64,000 nucleotides of DNA, from assembly GCA_039177555.1 (NCBI GenBank), contig JBCDFV010000004.1, forward strand, positions 62,001 through 126,000, given 5' to 3'. Positions 12,972-21,690 of this stretch are shown piece after piece; position 1 is the stretch's first letter, and the number at the start of each line of letters is the position of its first letter. Below the pieces are notes generated by a model. That model had not been told where the DNA came from and made no database searches. It saw only the letters and a program-made list of their open reading frames with translations. The stretch comes from JANQGH01 sp039177555. Its GTDB lineage: Bacteria > Pseudomonadota > Alphaproteobacteria > DSM-16000 > Inquilinaceae. The position numbers and the translations under genes were made by a program.

Positions 12972-14609
12972 TCAATTTGGCGGCGATTGATCAAACTTTT
13001 GTCGCCTGCCGGTGCTTGTAGCGGCAGCAACGGCAAGTAGCACAATCGCTATGGTTACGTACCCCATGTCACCAATTCGAGCATAGGTGGTGGCGGGCAG
13101 AGCAACCGGCAGTTCTGTGTCCAGCACGCCTCGCTCTTCAATGCCGATATAGGCTCGAATTTGCCCATAGGCATCCGTCACGCCGGAGATGCCGGTGCCG
13201 GCGACGCGAACCAGCGGCAGGCCTTCCTCAACGGCGCGGACGCGCGCGATCGCGAAATGCTGGTGCGGGCCGGCGGTGCGCCCGAACCACGCGTCATTCG
13301 TGATGTTGAGCAGCCATTGGGGCCTGTCATCGGCATCGACGACGTTGCCGGGAAAAATCACCTCATAGCAGATCATCGGGCTGAAAGGCGGCAGACCTGG
13401 AACGGCAAGGGTTTGCGGCCCTGGCCCGAAGGAATAGTCGAACCGGCGTCCGGCGATCGCGCGCAAGGGCAGCCAGTCGCTGAACGGCATGTATTCGCCG
13501 AACGGCACGAGATGGTGCTTGTCGTAGGTCGCAACGATCGAGGCGTCACCGTCGACGGCAATCATGCCGTTGAAGAACCGCTGATCGTCGCCGTCGCCGG
13601 TCCTGCGCGGTACGCCGGTTATCACCGTGCCGCCGGGCGGCGCAATCGACGCCAGGGCACGGCGCGCATTTTCGTCCTGCTCCACCAGGTAGGGCAAGGC
13701 GGTTTCGGGCCAGACGATGTGGGTCGGCGGCGAGGCCTCGGCGTCCGGCCCCGGATCGACACTGAGGCCGAGAAGCAACCGAAAGTTGTCTGGCCAAAGG
13801 TCGGGGTTCATCTTGTCTTGCTGTTCAATATTGGGTTGCACCAGCCTTAAGTGCACATCCGGGACGACATCGTGTGATGCGGCCGACAGTCTGAAACCAC
13901 CCCAGATGCTGAGGCCGGCGATCACCGCCAGGCCGATCAACCAGGCGCCCAACCCGGACAGGCTGCGCGCCGAGTGCGTGATCCAGGCGGCCGGCAGCGC
14001 TGCGGCCAGAACCGTCAGAAGGCTGAGGCCATAGATACCGATCAACGAGACGGACTGGATGACCGGCAGCCAGTCAACCCAGGCATAGCCGATCACATGC
14101 CAGGGAAAGCCGGTCAGCAAATGGCCCCGCAGCCATTCCGCGACGCTCCAAAAAACCGCGAACGCGATCACCCTTCCGATCCCGCTGAACGGCAGGCGCC
14201 ACCAAACGGCAAGGGCGAGGCCGTGATAAAGCGCCATACCGGCGGGCAGGCCGGCGGCCGTGAACGGGATCATCCAGTAAAAGGCCGGATCGACCAGCAT
14301 CGATACCGGAACCCAGTAGAGCCCGAGCAGCAGGAAGCCGAAGGTGAAGGCCCAGCCTGCGCCGAAAGCGCCCCAAAAGGTGCGCACGCCGGCCATCAGC
14401 CAGATCAGACCTGGAAACGACACCAGCAAGACAGGCACGGCGCCCAGCGGCGGCATTGCCAACGAGGCGAGCGCGCCGAAGCCGAACGATGCGGCAAACC
14501 GGCTGCGCGGTTTCAGCTTGGATAGACGTCGGGCGAACCGGACCAGGGGGCCGCCGGACGGCGTGGCCGATGCGCCGCCTGGGGCGGCCTCGGCCTGGCT
14601 AGTGCTCAC
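12972..14609 (-). CDS. lnt: Apolipoprotein N-acyltransferase
   Basis: A 545-residue inner-membrane enzyme that adds the third acyl chain to lipoproteins. About six hydrophobic segments occupy the first 240 residues, followed by a nitrilase-like domain. The Glu-Lys-Cys catalytic triad is recognisable in WPETALP, YDKHHLVPFGEY and PMICYEVIFPG. A final transmembrane segment lies near the C-terminus (IGDMGYVTIAIVLLAVAAAT). Its start overlaps the corC stop by 4 bases. The order ybeY-corC-lnt is widely conserved in Proteobacteria. Confidence 0.96.
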   Translation of the reverse strand: MSTSQAEAAPGGASATPSGGPLVRFARRLSKLKPRSRFAASFGFGALASLAMPPLGAVPVLLVSFPGLIWLMAGVRTFWGAFGAGWAFTFGFLLLGLYWVPVSMLVDPAFYWMIPFTAAGLPAGMALYHGLALAVWWRLPFSGIGRVIAFAVFWSVAEWLRGHLLTGFPWHVIGYAWVDWLPVIQSVSLIGIYGLSLLTVLAAALPAAWITHSARSLSGLGAWLIGLAVIAGLSIWGGFRLSAASHDVVPDVHLRLVQPNIEQQDKMNPDLWPDNFRLLLGLSVDPGPDAEASPPTHIVWPETALPYLVEQDENARRALASIAPPGGTVITGVPRRTGDGDDQRFFNGMIAVDGDASIVATYDKHHLVPFGEYMPFSDWLPLRAIAGRRFDYSFGPGPQTLAVPGLPPFSPMICYEVIFPGNVVDADDRPQWLLNITNDAWFGRTAGPHQHFAIARVRAVEEGLPLVRVAGTGISGVTDAYGQIRAYIGIEERGVLDTELPVALPATTYARIGDMGYVTIAIVLLAVAAATSTGRRQKFDQSPPN

Positions 14610-15553
14610 GACGGGGTTTCGGTGTCGAGGCTTCTGCTTGGGTCCGCCGGCGCAGCGGGCCGTACGCGCAGTTTCTTGATGTGCCTTGGGTCGGCTTCGA
14701 CCACTTCGAACTCCAGGCCCGTCTCGTGGCGCAAAACCTCGCCGCGCGCCGGGATGCGGCCGGCAATGGAGAACACCAGGCCGCCCAGCGTGTCGATGTC
14801 CTCCCGGTCGCTGTCGTCGACCAGGGAGCCGACCTTGGCCTCGAACTCGGCAAGGGGCAGGCGGGCATCGGCCAGGATGCTGCCGTCGGCCGCCTCGACC
14901 ATGGCCGGCTCGTCATCCATGTCATGCTCGTCCTGGATCTCCCCGACGATTTCCTCAACCAGATCCTCGATCGTGATCAGGCCGTCGATGCCGCCAAACT
15001 CGTCGATAACCAGGGCCAAATGTTGGCGCTGCTGGCGCATCTCCAGCAAAAGGTCGAGAACCGGGATGGAGGGCGCGATGATCGGCACCTCGCGGATCAA
15101 CTCGCTGAGCTGAAAGTCGCCGCCCTTGGCCAGATGGGCCATGACATCCTTGATGTGAACGAAGCCGACGGTGTCGTCCAGCGTCTCGCGATAGACCGGA
15201 ACGCGGCTGTGCGCGTGTTCGGTCAGCACGCTCATGAAGTCCGGTATCGAGGTTTCGATGTCGCAGGCGATGATGTCGGCCCTGGGGACCATGATGTCGT
15301 ACGCGGTCAGGTCCTTGAGGCGCAGGATGTTGCCCAGGAGAACACGTTCATGGTCGGCGGCCTCGGCCTGCGCCTCGCCATTGTCCTCGATCAGTTCTTC
15401 AATGGTTTCGCGCCAGCTGTTGTCCGGCTTGCCGCGCAGCGCGGCGCGCAGCCAGTTGCGGAACAACCCGACTTCGGCTTGACCGGATTGCTGTTGATCG
15501 TTGTCCGCCCCGTCGCCACGGGGCCTGCTACTGGCGGATATGTCGGCGGTCAT
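14606..15553 (-). CDS. corC: CorC/HlyC-type CBS-domain protein
   Basis: A 315-residue protein with an N-terminal polar region, a CBS pair (from about DIMVPRADIIACDIETSIPDF through GLITIEDLVEEIVGEI) and a C-terminal CorC_HlyC transporter-associated domain (about 225-300). It has no membrane segment, as in the short CorC group. Homologues are annotated as magnesium/cobalt efflux or hemolysin-like proteins, but their biochemical role is not settled. It overlaps lnt by 4 bases and lies 58 bases after ybeY. Confidence 0.9.
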   Translation of the reverse strand: MTADISASSRPRGDGADNDQQQSGQAEVGLFRNWLRAALRGKPDNSWRETIEELIEDNGEAQAEAADHERVLLGNILRLKDLTAYDIMVPRADIIACDIETSIPDFMSVLTEHAHSRVPVYRETLDDTVGFVHIKDVMAHLAKGGDFQLSELIREVPIIAPSIPVLDLLLEMRQQRQHLALVIDEFGGIDGLITIEDLVEEIVGEIQDEHDMDDEPAMVEAADGSILADARLPLAEFEAKVGSLVDDSDREDIDTLGGLVFSIAGRIPARGEVLRHETGLEFEVVEADPRHIKKLRVRPAAPADPSRSLDTETPS

Positions 15554-15611
15554 CGGCGTCGTTCGTCAGGCGCGGGCGATGGGCGAGGGATCGGCAATGA
15601 ACGCGGGCACT

Positions 15612-16097
15612 TCACGAATCCGGACCATAGGGATCTGCAATCGCAAACTTGGCGAGAATGGCCTTTTCCAAACGCTCCATTTTGCGGGCGTCTTCTTCCA
15701 CTTGGTGATCATAGCCCAGAAGATGAAGAACGCCATGCGCAACAAGGTGAAAAACATGATCCTGAAGTGACTTCTCTTGCTGGCGTGCCTCAGATGCAAC
15801 GGTTTCATAGGCAAGAAGGACGTCGCCTAGCGCGATCGGCTGGCCCGGCAGACCGGCTGGCTCGTCACTCTCCGTCAACGCGAACGACAGCACATTGGTC
15901 GGGCGGTCCTTGTCGCGATAATCGCGGTTAAGCGATTGGACGGTTCGATCGTCGGCCAGTACTACCGACAGTTCCAGCGGCCCGTCGGGCGCGGCGGCCG
16001 TGCCGATTGTGGTTGCGATCAAGGGTTCCAGCCTGTCGGGCAGGTCCGCGGGCCACCGTGGGTCGGCCCTTTCGACGTCGGCATCGATCTCGACCAA
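15612..16097 (-). CDS. ybeY: Endoribonuclease/rRNA maturation factor YbeY, TTG start
   Basis: A 161-residue metalloprotein of rRNA maturation. The zinc site H-x3-H-x5-H is visible as HLVAHGVLHLLGYDH, and the RPTNVLSFAL motif precedes it. The frame is open for over 300 codons upstream, but that part is a shadow of phoH. There is no ATG or GTG between the phoH stop and the conserved DPRWPADLP region. The best start is the TTG at 16097, 5 bases after the phoH stop. Translation is probably coupled to phoH. Confidence 0.9.
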   Translation of the reverse strand: MVEIDADVERADPRWPADLPDRLEPLIATTIGTAAAPDGPLELSVVLADDRTVQSLNRDYRDKDRPTNVLSFALTESDEPAGLPGQPIALGDVLLAYETVASEARQQEKSLQDHVFHLVAHGVLHLLGYDHQVEEDARKMERLEKAILAKFAIADPYGPDS

Positions 16098-16102
16098 GGT
16101 GT

Positions 16103-17113
16103 CTATCGTTTCAGGGCCAGTTCGCCCTGAAGCCCCCGTTCGTAGGCGTCGTACGCCTGCACCACGCGGGTGACCATCGGATGGCGCACGACGTCCTGAT
16201 CGCTGAAGCGCACGAAACGCACCTGGGGGATGTTTCTCAAGACCTGAACCGCCTCCAGCAGTCCCGAGGTCACGCCGCGCGGCAGGTCGACCTGGCTGGG
16301 GTCGCCGGTAATGACCATGCGGCCATTCTCGCCCATCCGGGTCAGAAACATCTTCATCTGGGTCTGGGTCGTGTTCTGCGCCTCGTCCAGGATGATGGCC
16401 GAGTTGGCCAGCGTGCGGCCGCGCATGAAGGCCAGCGGCGCGACCTCGATGACGCCGGTTTCCAAGTGACGCACGACCTGTTCGGCCGGCAGCATGTCGT
16501 AAAGCGCGTCGTACAGGGGCCGCAAATACGGGTCGATCTTTTCCTTCAGGTCGCCGGGCAGAAAGCCCAGCCGCTCGCCGGCCTCGACCGCCGGCCGGGT
16601 CAGGATGATGCGGTCGACCTGGCCGGACGCCAGGAACGCGACGGCCTGGGCAACGGCCAGATAGGTCTTGCCGGTGCCCGCCGGGCCCAAGCCGAAGACC
16701 AGGTCCGAGGCGCCGAGCGCGTCGATATAGTCCGCCTGGGTCGGCGTGCGCGGCTGGATGGCCTTGCGCTTGGTTCGAATGCCGGCGCTGGGCGCGTTCA
16801 TGCGCCGCGACATCGCCGACGCGTCCTGGTTCTCGTTCGCCTGGTCCGCGCTGAAGCGGATGGCGGCGTCGATCTCCGGCGGGCCGACCGACTGGCCGCG
16901 TTCCAGCCGATCCCAGAGGGCGGACAGCACAAGTTCCGCGCGCCGCGTCGCCTCGTTCGACCCGCTGACGGTGATGCGGTTGCCCCGTGAGGCAAGGGTG
17001 ACGCCCAGCAGATGCTCGATCCGGGTCAGATGCGTGTCGTGCTCGCCATAGAGCAGCGGCACCAACGTGTTGTCTTCGAAATCGAGATCGACGCTGCGCT
17101 TGGCTGCCGTCAA
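16103..17113 (-). CDS. PhoH-like ATPase
   Basis: A 336-residue PhoH/YbeZ family protein. An N-terminal KH-like region of about 100 residues is followed by the P-loop domain with Walker A GPAGTGKTYLA (near 145) and Walker B IILDEAQN (near 240), then GDPSQVDLP. PhoH-like proteins pair with YbeY in RNA metabolism; that pairing is preserved here. The gene overlaps miaB by 4 bases at its start and is followed by ybeY within 5 bases. Confidence 0.95.
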   Translation of the reverse strand: MTAAKRSVDLDFEDNTLVPLLYGEHDTHLTRIEHLLGVTLASRGNRITVSGSNEATRRAELVLSALWDRLERGQSVGPPEIDAAIRFSADQANENQDASAMSRRMNAPSAGIRTKRKAIQPRTPTQADYIDALGASDLVFGLGPAGTGKTYLAVAQAVAFLASGQVDRIILTRPAVEAGERLGFLPGDLKEKIDPYLRPLYDALYDMLPAEQVVRHLETGVIEVAPLAFMRGRTLANSAIILDEAQNTTQTQMKMFLTRMGENGRMVITGDPSQVDLPRGVTSGLLEAVQVLRNIPQVRFVRFSDQDVVRHPMVTRVVQAYDAYERGLQGELALKR

Positions 17114-18522
17114 GCAAACGCCTCCAGCGCGGGCGCCCGGCCGTTCGGAACAGCCCGGTTGTCGACGGGCGTACCCGTCAGGCTGTTGGCGAAGGCGTCG
17201 TCGATATGCACGTCGACGATGCTACCATAGTGCGCCTTGTTCGCCGCAACAAAAACCGACTGCATCGCGGGGCTGCGGCCTTGCAACTGTCCCGGCCGCT
17301 TGCCGTGCCGATCCAAGAGGACCGGGACCACCTGGCCGACGGTCGCTTGATTGAACGCCTGCTGCTGGGCATTCAACAACTCCTGCAGCATGGCCAGGCG
17401 CTCGCTCTTCGCGGCCTCGGGGACCTGGTCGCCCAACCCGGCGGCGGGTGTTCCGGGGCGCGCGCTGTATTTGAAGCTGTAGGCCTGGGCGTAACCGATA
17501 TCGGTGACCAGCCGCAGCGTGTCGGCGAAGTCGCGATCGCTTTCGCCGGGGAAGCCGACGATGAAGTCCGACGACAGCGCCAGATCGGGCCGGGCCTCGC
17601 GCAAACGGTCGACCACGGCGCGATAGTCGGCCTGGCTGTGCTTGCGGTTCATCGCGGCAAGGATCCGGTCGGAGCCGGACTGAACCGGCAGATGCAGGAA
17701 CGGCATCAGCGCCGGTACGGACCCGTGGGCCGCGATCAGCTCATCATCCATGTCCCTCGGGTGGCTGGTCGTATAGCGGATGCGATCCAGGCCATCGATC
17801 TCGGCCATGGCCATGATCAGGCGGCCAAGCCCCCAGTCTGTGCCATCCGGGCCTTCGCCGTGAAAGGCGTTGACGTTCTGGCCCAGCAGCGTGATTTCGC
17901 GGGCGCCCAGGCCGACCAGCCGCCTCGCCTCGTCCAGGATGCCGCGAACGGTGCGCGAGAACTCAGCCCCCCTGGTGTAGGGCACCACACAGAAGGTGCA
18001 GAACTTGTCGCAGCCCTCCTGGATCGACAGGAAGGCGCTGGGGCCGGGATCGGCGCTTTCCTCCGGCAGGAAGTCGAACTTCTCTTCGACCGGGAAGTCG
18101 GTATTGCAAATCCTTGCCCCCGTCGCCTCGCTGGCGCGGGCCACCATCTCCGGCAGCTGGTGGTAGGTCTGCGGCCCGAAGACCAGATCGACCGTCGGTG
18201 CCCGGTTCAGAATCTCCTCGCCCTCCGCCTGGGCGACACAGCCGGCGACGGCGACGATCATGGTGCCGCCGTCCGCCGCCTTGGCGTCCTTCGCCTGGCG
18301 TATTCTGCCGAGTTCGGAAAAGACCTTCTCCGTCGCCTTTTCCCTGATGTGGCAGGTGTTGAGGATGACCATGTCGGCATCGTCGACGCTGGCCACGGGC
18401 CGATAGCCCAGAGGGGCCAACACGTCGGTCATCCGGGCGCTGTCATAGACGTTCATCTGACAGCCCCAGGTCTTGACGTACAGCTTCTTGGTCGGCGAAG
18501 CGTCTGGTCGCGGCAAGGTCAA
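17110..18522 (-). CDS. miaB: tRNA-2-methylthio-N6-dimethylallyladenosine synthase MiaB
   Basis: A 470-residue radical-SAM methylthiotransferase acting on i6A37 of tRNA. The N-terminal MTTase domain supplies three cluster cysteines (WGCQMNVYDS, LNTCHIREKA, VAGCVAQAEG). The radical-SAM CxxxCxxC motif is GCDKFCTFCVVPYTRG. A TRAM domain ends the protein (VPVLLDRHGKRPGQLQGRSP). The length is typical. It heads the miaB-phoH-ybeY-corC-lnt run, all overlapping or nearly so. Confidence 0.97.
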   Translation of the reverse strand: MTLPRPDASPTKKLYVKTWGCQMNVYDSARMTDVLAPLGYRPVASVDDADMVILNTCHIREKATEKVFSELGRIRQAKDAKAADGGTMIVAVAGCVAQAEGEEILNRAPTVDLVFGPQTYHQLPEMVARASEATGARICNTDFPVEEKFDFLPEESADPGPSAFLSIQEGCDKFCTFCVVPYTRGAEFSRTVRGILDEARRLVGLGAREITLLGQNVNAFHGEGPDGTDWGLGRLIMAMAEIDGLDRIRYTTSHPRDMDDELIAAHGSVPALMPFLHLPVQSGSDRILAAMNRKHSQADYRAVVDRLREARPDLALSSDFIVGFPGESDRDFADTLRLVTDIGYAQAYSFKYSARPGTPAAGLGDQVPEAAKSERLAMLQELLNAQQQAFNQATVGQVVPVLLDRHGKRPGQLQGRSPAMQSVFVAANKAHYGSIVDVHIDDAFANSLTGTPVDNRAVPNGRAPALEAFA

Positions 18523-18613
18523 CGGTTACTCCAAATAACGGTGCGCGACCTGAAACCGCATCTGCAGCGAAAAATCAATCATATTCGAGCCATCAGAGGA
18601 CAATGCCGATCGA

Positions 18614-19477
18614 TCAGGCGATAGCGGGCCTGCCATCGGTGCCGCTGCCCGGCGAGGCTTGGCTTGGCCCGGACGCCCCCGGCCTCGGCAGGGTTCGGCC
18701 GGCATTCGCCGCTGACAGGCCTTGGGAGATTTTCTGCCAGCAGGCAGTCGCCAGCGCCTTGCGCGAGCCGACGTCGCGCACGGTCATCGGCGCGTGGAAC
18801 TGAACCTGGATGCGCAGCTTGCCGACCCCGGTCATCTCCCAGATATGGCCGGGCAGTTCCATGTCGCCATACCAGGCATAGATGGGGCGCAGCCACCTGC
18901 CGATCGGAATGCCGTCGAGATGGGTGCAGCTGATCGTCACCGGCTGGACTGTCAGCGGTTGGCCGTCGATCTCGATCGAGGCGACGGCGAACAGCGCGCT
19001 CTTGAACGGCAGGGTCCGGTTGCCGTCGCTGGAGGTGCCTTCCGGAAACAGGATCAGATTGTCGCCGTCGCGCAAGCGGCCGATCATCGTATCGGCCTGC
19101 TCCGCCGACGAAGATCGTTTCGCCCGATTGACGAAGACCGTTCGTTGCAGCCGTGCCAGGGTGCCGAAACCGGGCCAGGTGCCGACCTCGGTCTTGGCCA
19201 CGAAGCTGCCTTCGATCAGGCTGCCAAGAACCGGTATGTCCATGTAGGAGATGTGATTGCAGACGAACAAGGTCGGCCGTTCGCGGCTTATCTGGCCGCG
19301 CACCTTGACGTCTAGGCCAAGGATGCGCGTGGCGACCCGATGATAGCTCTTGGGAATCCTGCGGACATAGGCCGACGTCGGGCGGAACCGGACGAGCACG
19401 GATTGCGGCACCATCAGCAGCAACGTCCAGAGGACGAACAGAATCAGCCGGCGAATGGCCCGAAGCGGTGAGTGCAT
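18614..19477 (-). CDS. 1-acyl-sn-glycerol-3-phosphate acyltransferase / OlsA-like lyso-lipid acyltransferase
   Basis: A 287-residue PlsC-family acyltransferase with an N-terminal membrane anchor (LILFVLWTLLLMVPQSVLV). The HxxxxD motif is seen as NHISYMD and the second block as LFPEGTSSDG. It lies 42 bases downstream of an OlsB-type ornithine acyltransferase. This makes OlsA (acylation of lyso-ornithine lipid) a good functional inference, though general phosphatidic acid synthesis cannot be excluded from sequence alone. The C-terminal 30 residues are low-complexity. Confidence 0.88.
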   Translation of the reverse strand: MHSPLRAIRRLILFVLWTLLLMVPQSVLVRFRPTSAYVRRIPKSYHRVATRILGLDVKVRGQISRERPTLFVCNHISYMDIPVLGSLIEGSFVAKTEVGTWPGFGTLARLQRTVFVNRAKRSSSAEQADTMIGRLRDGDNLILFPEGTSSDGNRTLPFKSALFAVASIEIDGQPLTVQPVTISCTHLDGIPIGRWLRPIYAWYGDMELPGHIWEMTGVGKLRIQVQFHAPMTVRDVGSRKALATACWQKISQGLSAANAGRTLPRPGASGPSQASPGSGTDGRPAIA

Positions 19478-19519
19478 GTGTGCGTGTCGATCAACGCGAT
19501 CGGCGGTGCTGATCGCTTG

Positions 19520-20353
19520 TCAGGGCGATGTATGGACCAGAACGGGCCTGCGTTCCCGCCGCTCGTAGTGGCGGAAGTACTTATCGGTGATCAGGTCGGT
19601 TTTGACCACGATGCAGACATCCACCGTATTGAACTGGCGGTCGATCACCGCCCCGTCGCCGACAAACCCGCCAAGACGAAGGTAGCCCTTCACCAACGGT
19701 GCCAGGGACGCCACCCCATCCTTCGGCGTGAAGCTGTCAGGCTCCATCAGGTTCATGTCCGAATAGAGGTCCGGCAATGCCGTCGGGCGCAGCGCGGGGG
19801 GCGCCAGGTGGTAGTGATAAAGATAGGATAGCGGCAAGGCGACCTCATCCGGGTCGGTACCCGGCAGGCTGGCACAGCCAAACATCAGTTCGACGTCGTG
19901 TTGAAAGACGTAAGCCGCGATGCCGCGCCACAAGAGCTGCATGGTCTGGCCGGTGCGATAGTCCGCGTCGACGCAGGATCGGCCCAGTTCCAGGATCTCG
20001 CCCCGATAGGCCAGAACCCGAGAAATGTCGTATTCGGCGGAGGAATAGAACCGGCCCATCAACGCCGCGGCGTCACGGCGGATCAGCCGGTACGTGCCGA
20101 TAACGCCGTCCTCGCCGGCACCCTTGCGGTTGTCGATCACAAGCAGATGGTCGGCGACCTCGTCATAATCGTCGAAGTCGCGCCGCGCATGGGCCATGGC
20201 CGGCGTGGGCTGGGCCTGGCGCTCGGTGTAAAACACGTCGTAGCGCAGCCGCTGCGCCGCGGCGATCTCCGACGGTGTCTCGGCCAGCCGAACCTCCAGG
20301 CTGCCCAGCCGTAAACACCAACCGTAATCGCTAACCGAGTACATTTCGGCCAT
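19520..20353 (-). CDS. olsB: OlsB-like L-ornithine N-alpha-acyltransferase
   Basis: A 277-residue GNAT-fold acyltransferase of the hemolysin/OlsB group. Family hallmarks are LRYDVFYTE near residue 42, DHLLVID, GTYRLIR, and ILELGRSCVDADYRTGQTMQLLWRGI. OlsB transfers a 3-hydroxyacyl chain from acyl-ACP to ornithine, making lyso-ornithine lipid. The adjacent PlsC-like gene would complete ornithine lipid, a phosphorus-free membrane lipid. An AGGGA site precedes the ATG at 20353. Symbol assigned from family resemblance and context. Confidence 0.82.
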   Translation of the reverse strand: MAEMYSVSDYGWCLRLGSLEVRLAETPSEIAAAQRLRYDVFYTERQAQPTPAMAHARRDFDDYDEVADHLLVIDNRKGAGEDGVIGTYRLIRRDAAALMGRFYSSAEYDISRVLAYRGEILELGRSCVDADYRTGQTMQLLWRGIAAYVFQHDVELMFGCASLPGTDPDEVALPLSYLYHYHLAPPALRPTALPDLYSDMNLMEPDSFTPKDGVASLAPLVKGYLRLGGFVGDGAVIDRQFNTVDVCIVVKTDLITDKYFRHYERRERRPVLVHTSP

Positions 20354-20594
20354 CTATCGGGTCCCTGCGTTCCCTCATCATCGTACCGGCGACGGGTCTT
20401 GGTGCCGTTCGCCGATCCGACCGCCTGCCAGCACGGTCGTGTCAATCCACCAAAACCGCCCCCCAAGCGTCGAGCGAATGAGTGGTTCGCAGGCCCATTA
20501 TGTCAGACGGAGTCCGCCTGCGCCACCGCAAGCGGATCGCCGAATGACCCTTCCAGCCCTAGGCTGTTGATTTGGAACGTCTTCTTAGCGACTT

Positions 20595-21011
20595 TTAGCC
20601 CGACGAACGGCGCCCACGCGTGCCCAGGCCAATCTGCTTGGCCAACCGGCTGCGCTGTTTGGCATAATTCGGCGCCACCATCGGATAGTCCGCCGCCAGG
20701 CCCCAGCGTTCGCGATAGTCTTCCGGGCTCATGTCATAAGCGGTCTTCAGGTGCCGCTTCAGCATCTTGAGCTTCTTTCCGTCCTCAAGGCAGACGATGT
20801 AGTCGGGGGTCACCGATTTCTTGATCGGAACGGCCGGCGTGGGCCGATCCTGTGCCGGATCGGGCTCGCGCCCAACGGTCGACAGCGTCTTATAGACATT
20901 GTCGATTAGTTGGGGCAGTTCGGACATTGCGACATTATTGTGGCCAACATGGGCCGCCACAATTTCCGCCGTTAGCGACAGCAACTCGGTGGGATCAACT
21001 TCGTTATTCAT
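20595..21011 (-). CDS. Ros/MucR-family transcriptional regulator with incomplete zinc site
   Basis: A 138-residue MucR/Ros protein. The zinc-finger region runs from VTPDYIVCLEDGKKLKMLKRHLKTAYDMSPEDYRERW (residues 68-103), followed by the basic MVAPNYAKQRSRLAKQIGLG tail. Cys74, Asp77 and His87 match metal-ligand positions, but the expected second histidine is missing (Ala91-Tyr92). MucR proteins bind AT-rich DNA, often repress their own genes and control surface polysaccharides and cell cycle genes. Four GAATTC-like blocks lie upstream at 21119-21175. The C-terminus resembles Azospirillum-type homologues. Confidence 0.92.
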   Translation of the reverse strand: MNNEVDPTELLSLTAEIVAAHVGHNNVAMSELPQLIDNVYKTLSTVGREPDPAQDRPTPAVPIKKSVTPDYIVCLEDGKKLKMLKRHLKTAYDMSPEDYRERWGLAADYPMVAPNYAKQRSRLAKQIGLGTRGRRSSG

Positions 21012-21118
21012 GTTCAGTGGTCCGTACAGTATCAGTTGGGTTTCTATAATTGACGACTAGCCAATTGGCAATGGGGATATTAAGTTTGTTCGTTGCTTTT
21101 CAAGGCTGTTTTCGAACT

Positions 21119-21175
21119 GAATTCCACTGAATTTGAGAATTCGGTCGATATTTCAAAAAAACCCTATTTGAATTC
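21119..21175. repeat. Four GAATTC/GAATTT blocks upstream of the MucR gene
   Basis: GAATTC occurs at 21119-21124, 21137-21142 and 21170-21175, and GAATTT at 21129-21134, inside the most AT-rich stretch of this neighbourhood. This is a plausible cluster of binding sites for an AT-preferring MucR-type regulator; the link is inferred. Confidence 0.4.
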
Positions 21176-21185
21176 GGGCTTTTTT
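21155..21185. terminator. Possible terminator between rimI and the MucR gene
   Basis: A7-CCC, an 11-base spacer, then GGG-C-T6 form an imperfect dyad with T-tracts on both strands. It lies 50 bases past the rimI stop. The GC stem is only three pairs, so it is weak. Confidence 0.3.
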
Positions 21186-21234
21186 GTGGCATCCGGCGCG
21201 TTTCGTAAGCATCAAGTGTTTCGTAACTCGTGAG

Positions 21235-21684
21235 TTACACGAGATCACGGCGCATCACGAGCGCATCCTCACGCGTTTTTCCCGCCCCATAATAGCGACG
21301 TCGTTGCCCCACTTGCCGGAAGCCCGCCCTACCGTAGGCGTTTTTCGCGGCCGTATTGGACGCTGCGACCTCGAGATAGAGACGCGACAATCGATGCGAC
21401 ACGCAGTGCCCGATGACGGTCGTCAACAGCGCCCGTCCGACGCCCCGTCGCCGTTCGGCCGGCAGCACGCCGATGGCGAGGATCTCCGCCTCGTCCGCAG
21501 CCTCGCGAATCAGGGCGAAGCCGGCCGGCTGATCGTCCAGCGCGGCGATCCAGCCCAGTCCCCCGGGGCCGCCGAGCAATCGGGCGATGGTCGCTTCCGA
21601 CCAGGGCGGGGACAGGCACGCCGCGTGCAAGGCCGCGATCAGCGCGGCATACTCAACACCGGCCGGCTGGACCTGAAGCTTCAC
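21235..21684 (-). CDS. rimI: Ribosomal-protein-alanine N-acetyltransferase RimI-like
   Basis: A 149-residue GNAT acetyltransferase. The acetyl-CoA loop is seen as ERRRGVGRALL (around 78-88), after ILAIGVLP and before LEVAASNTAAKNAYGRAGF, the usual RimI pattern. Members acetylate the N-terminal alanine of S18 or related targets. It begins 6 bases after tsaB, the common tsaB-rimI pairing in Proteobacteria. Confidence in the GNAT fold is very high; exact substrate is inferred from pairing. Confidence 0.9.
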   Translation of the reverse strand: MKLQVQPAGVEYAALIAALHAACLSPPWSEATIARLLGGPGGLGWIAALDDQPAGFALIREAADEAEILAIGVLPAERRRGVGRALLTTVIGHCVSHRLSRLYLEVAASNTAAKNAYGRAGFRQVGQRRRYYGAGKTREDALVMRRDLV

Positions 21685-21690
21685 GGCCGG

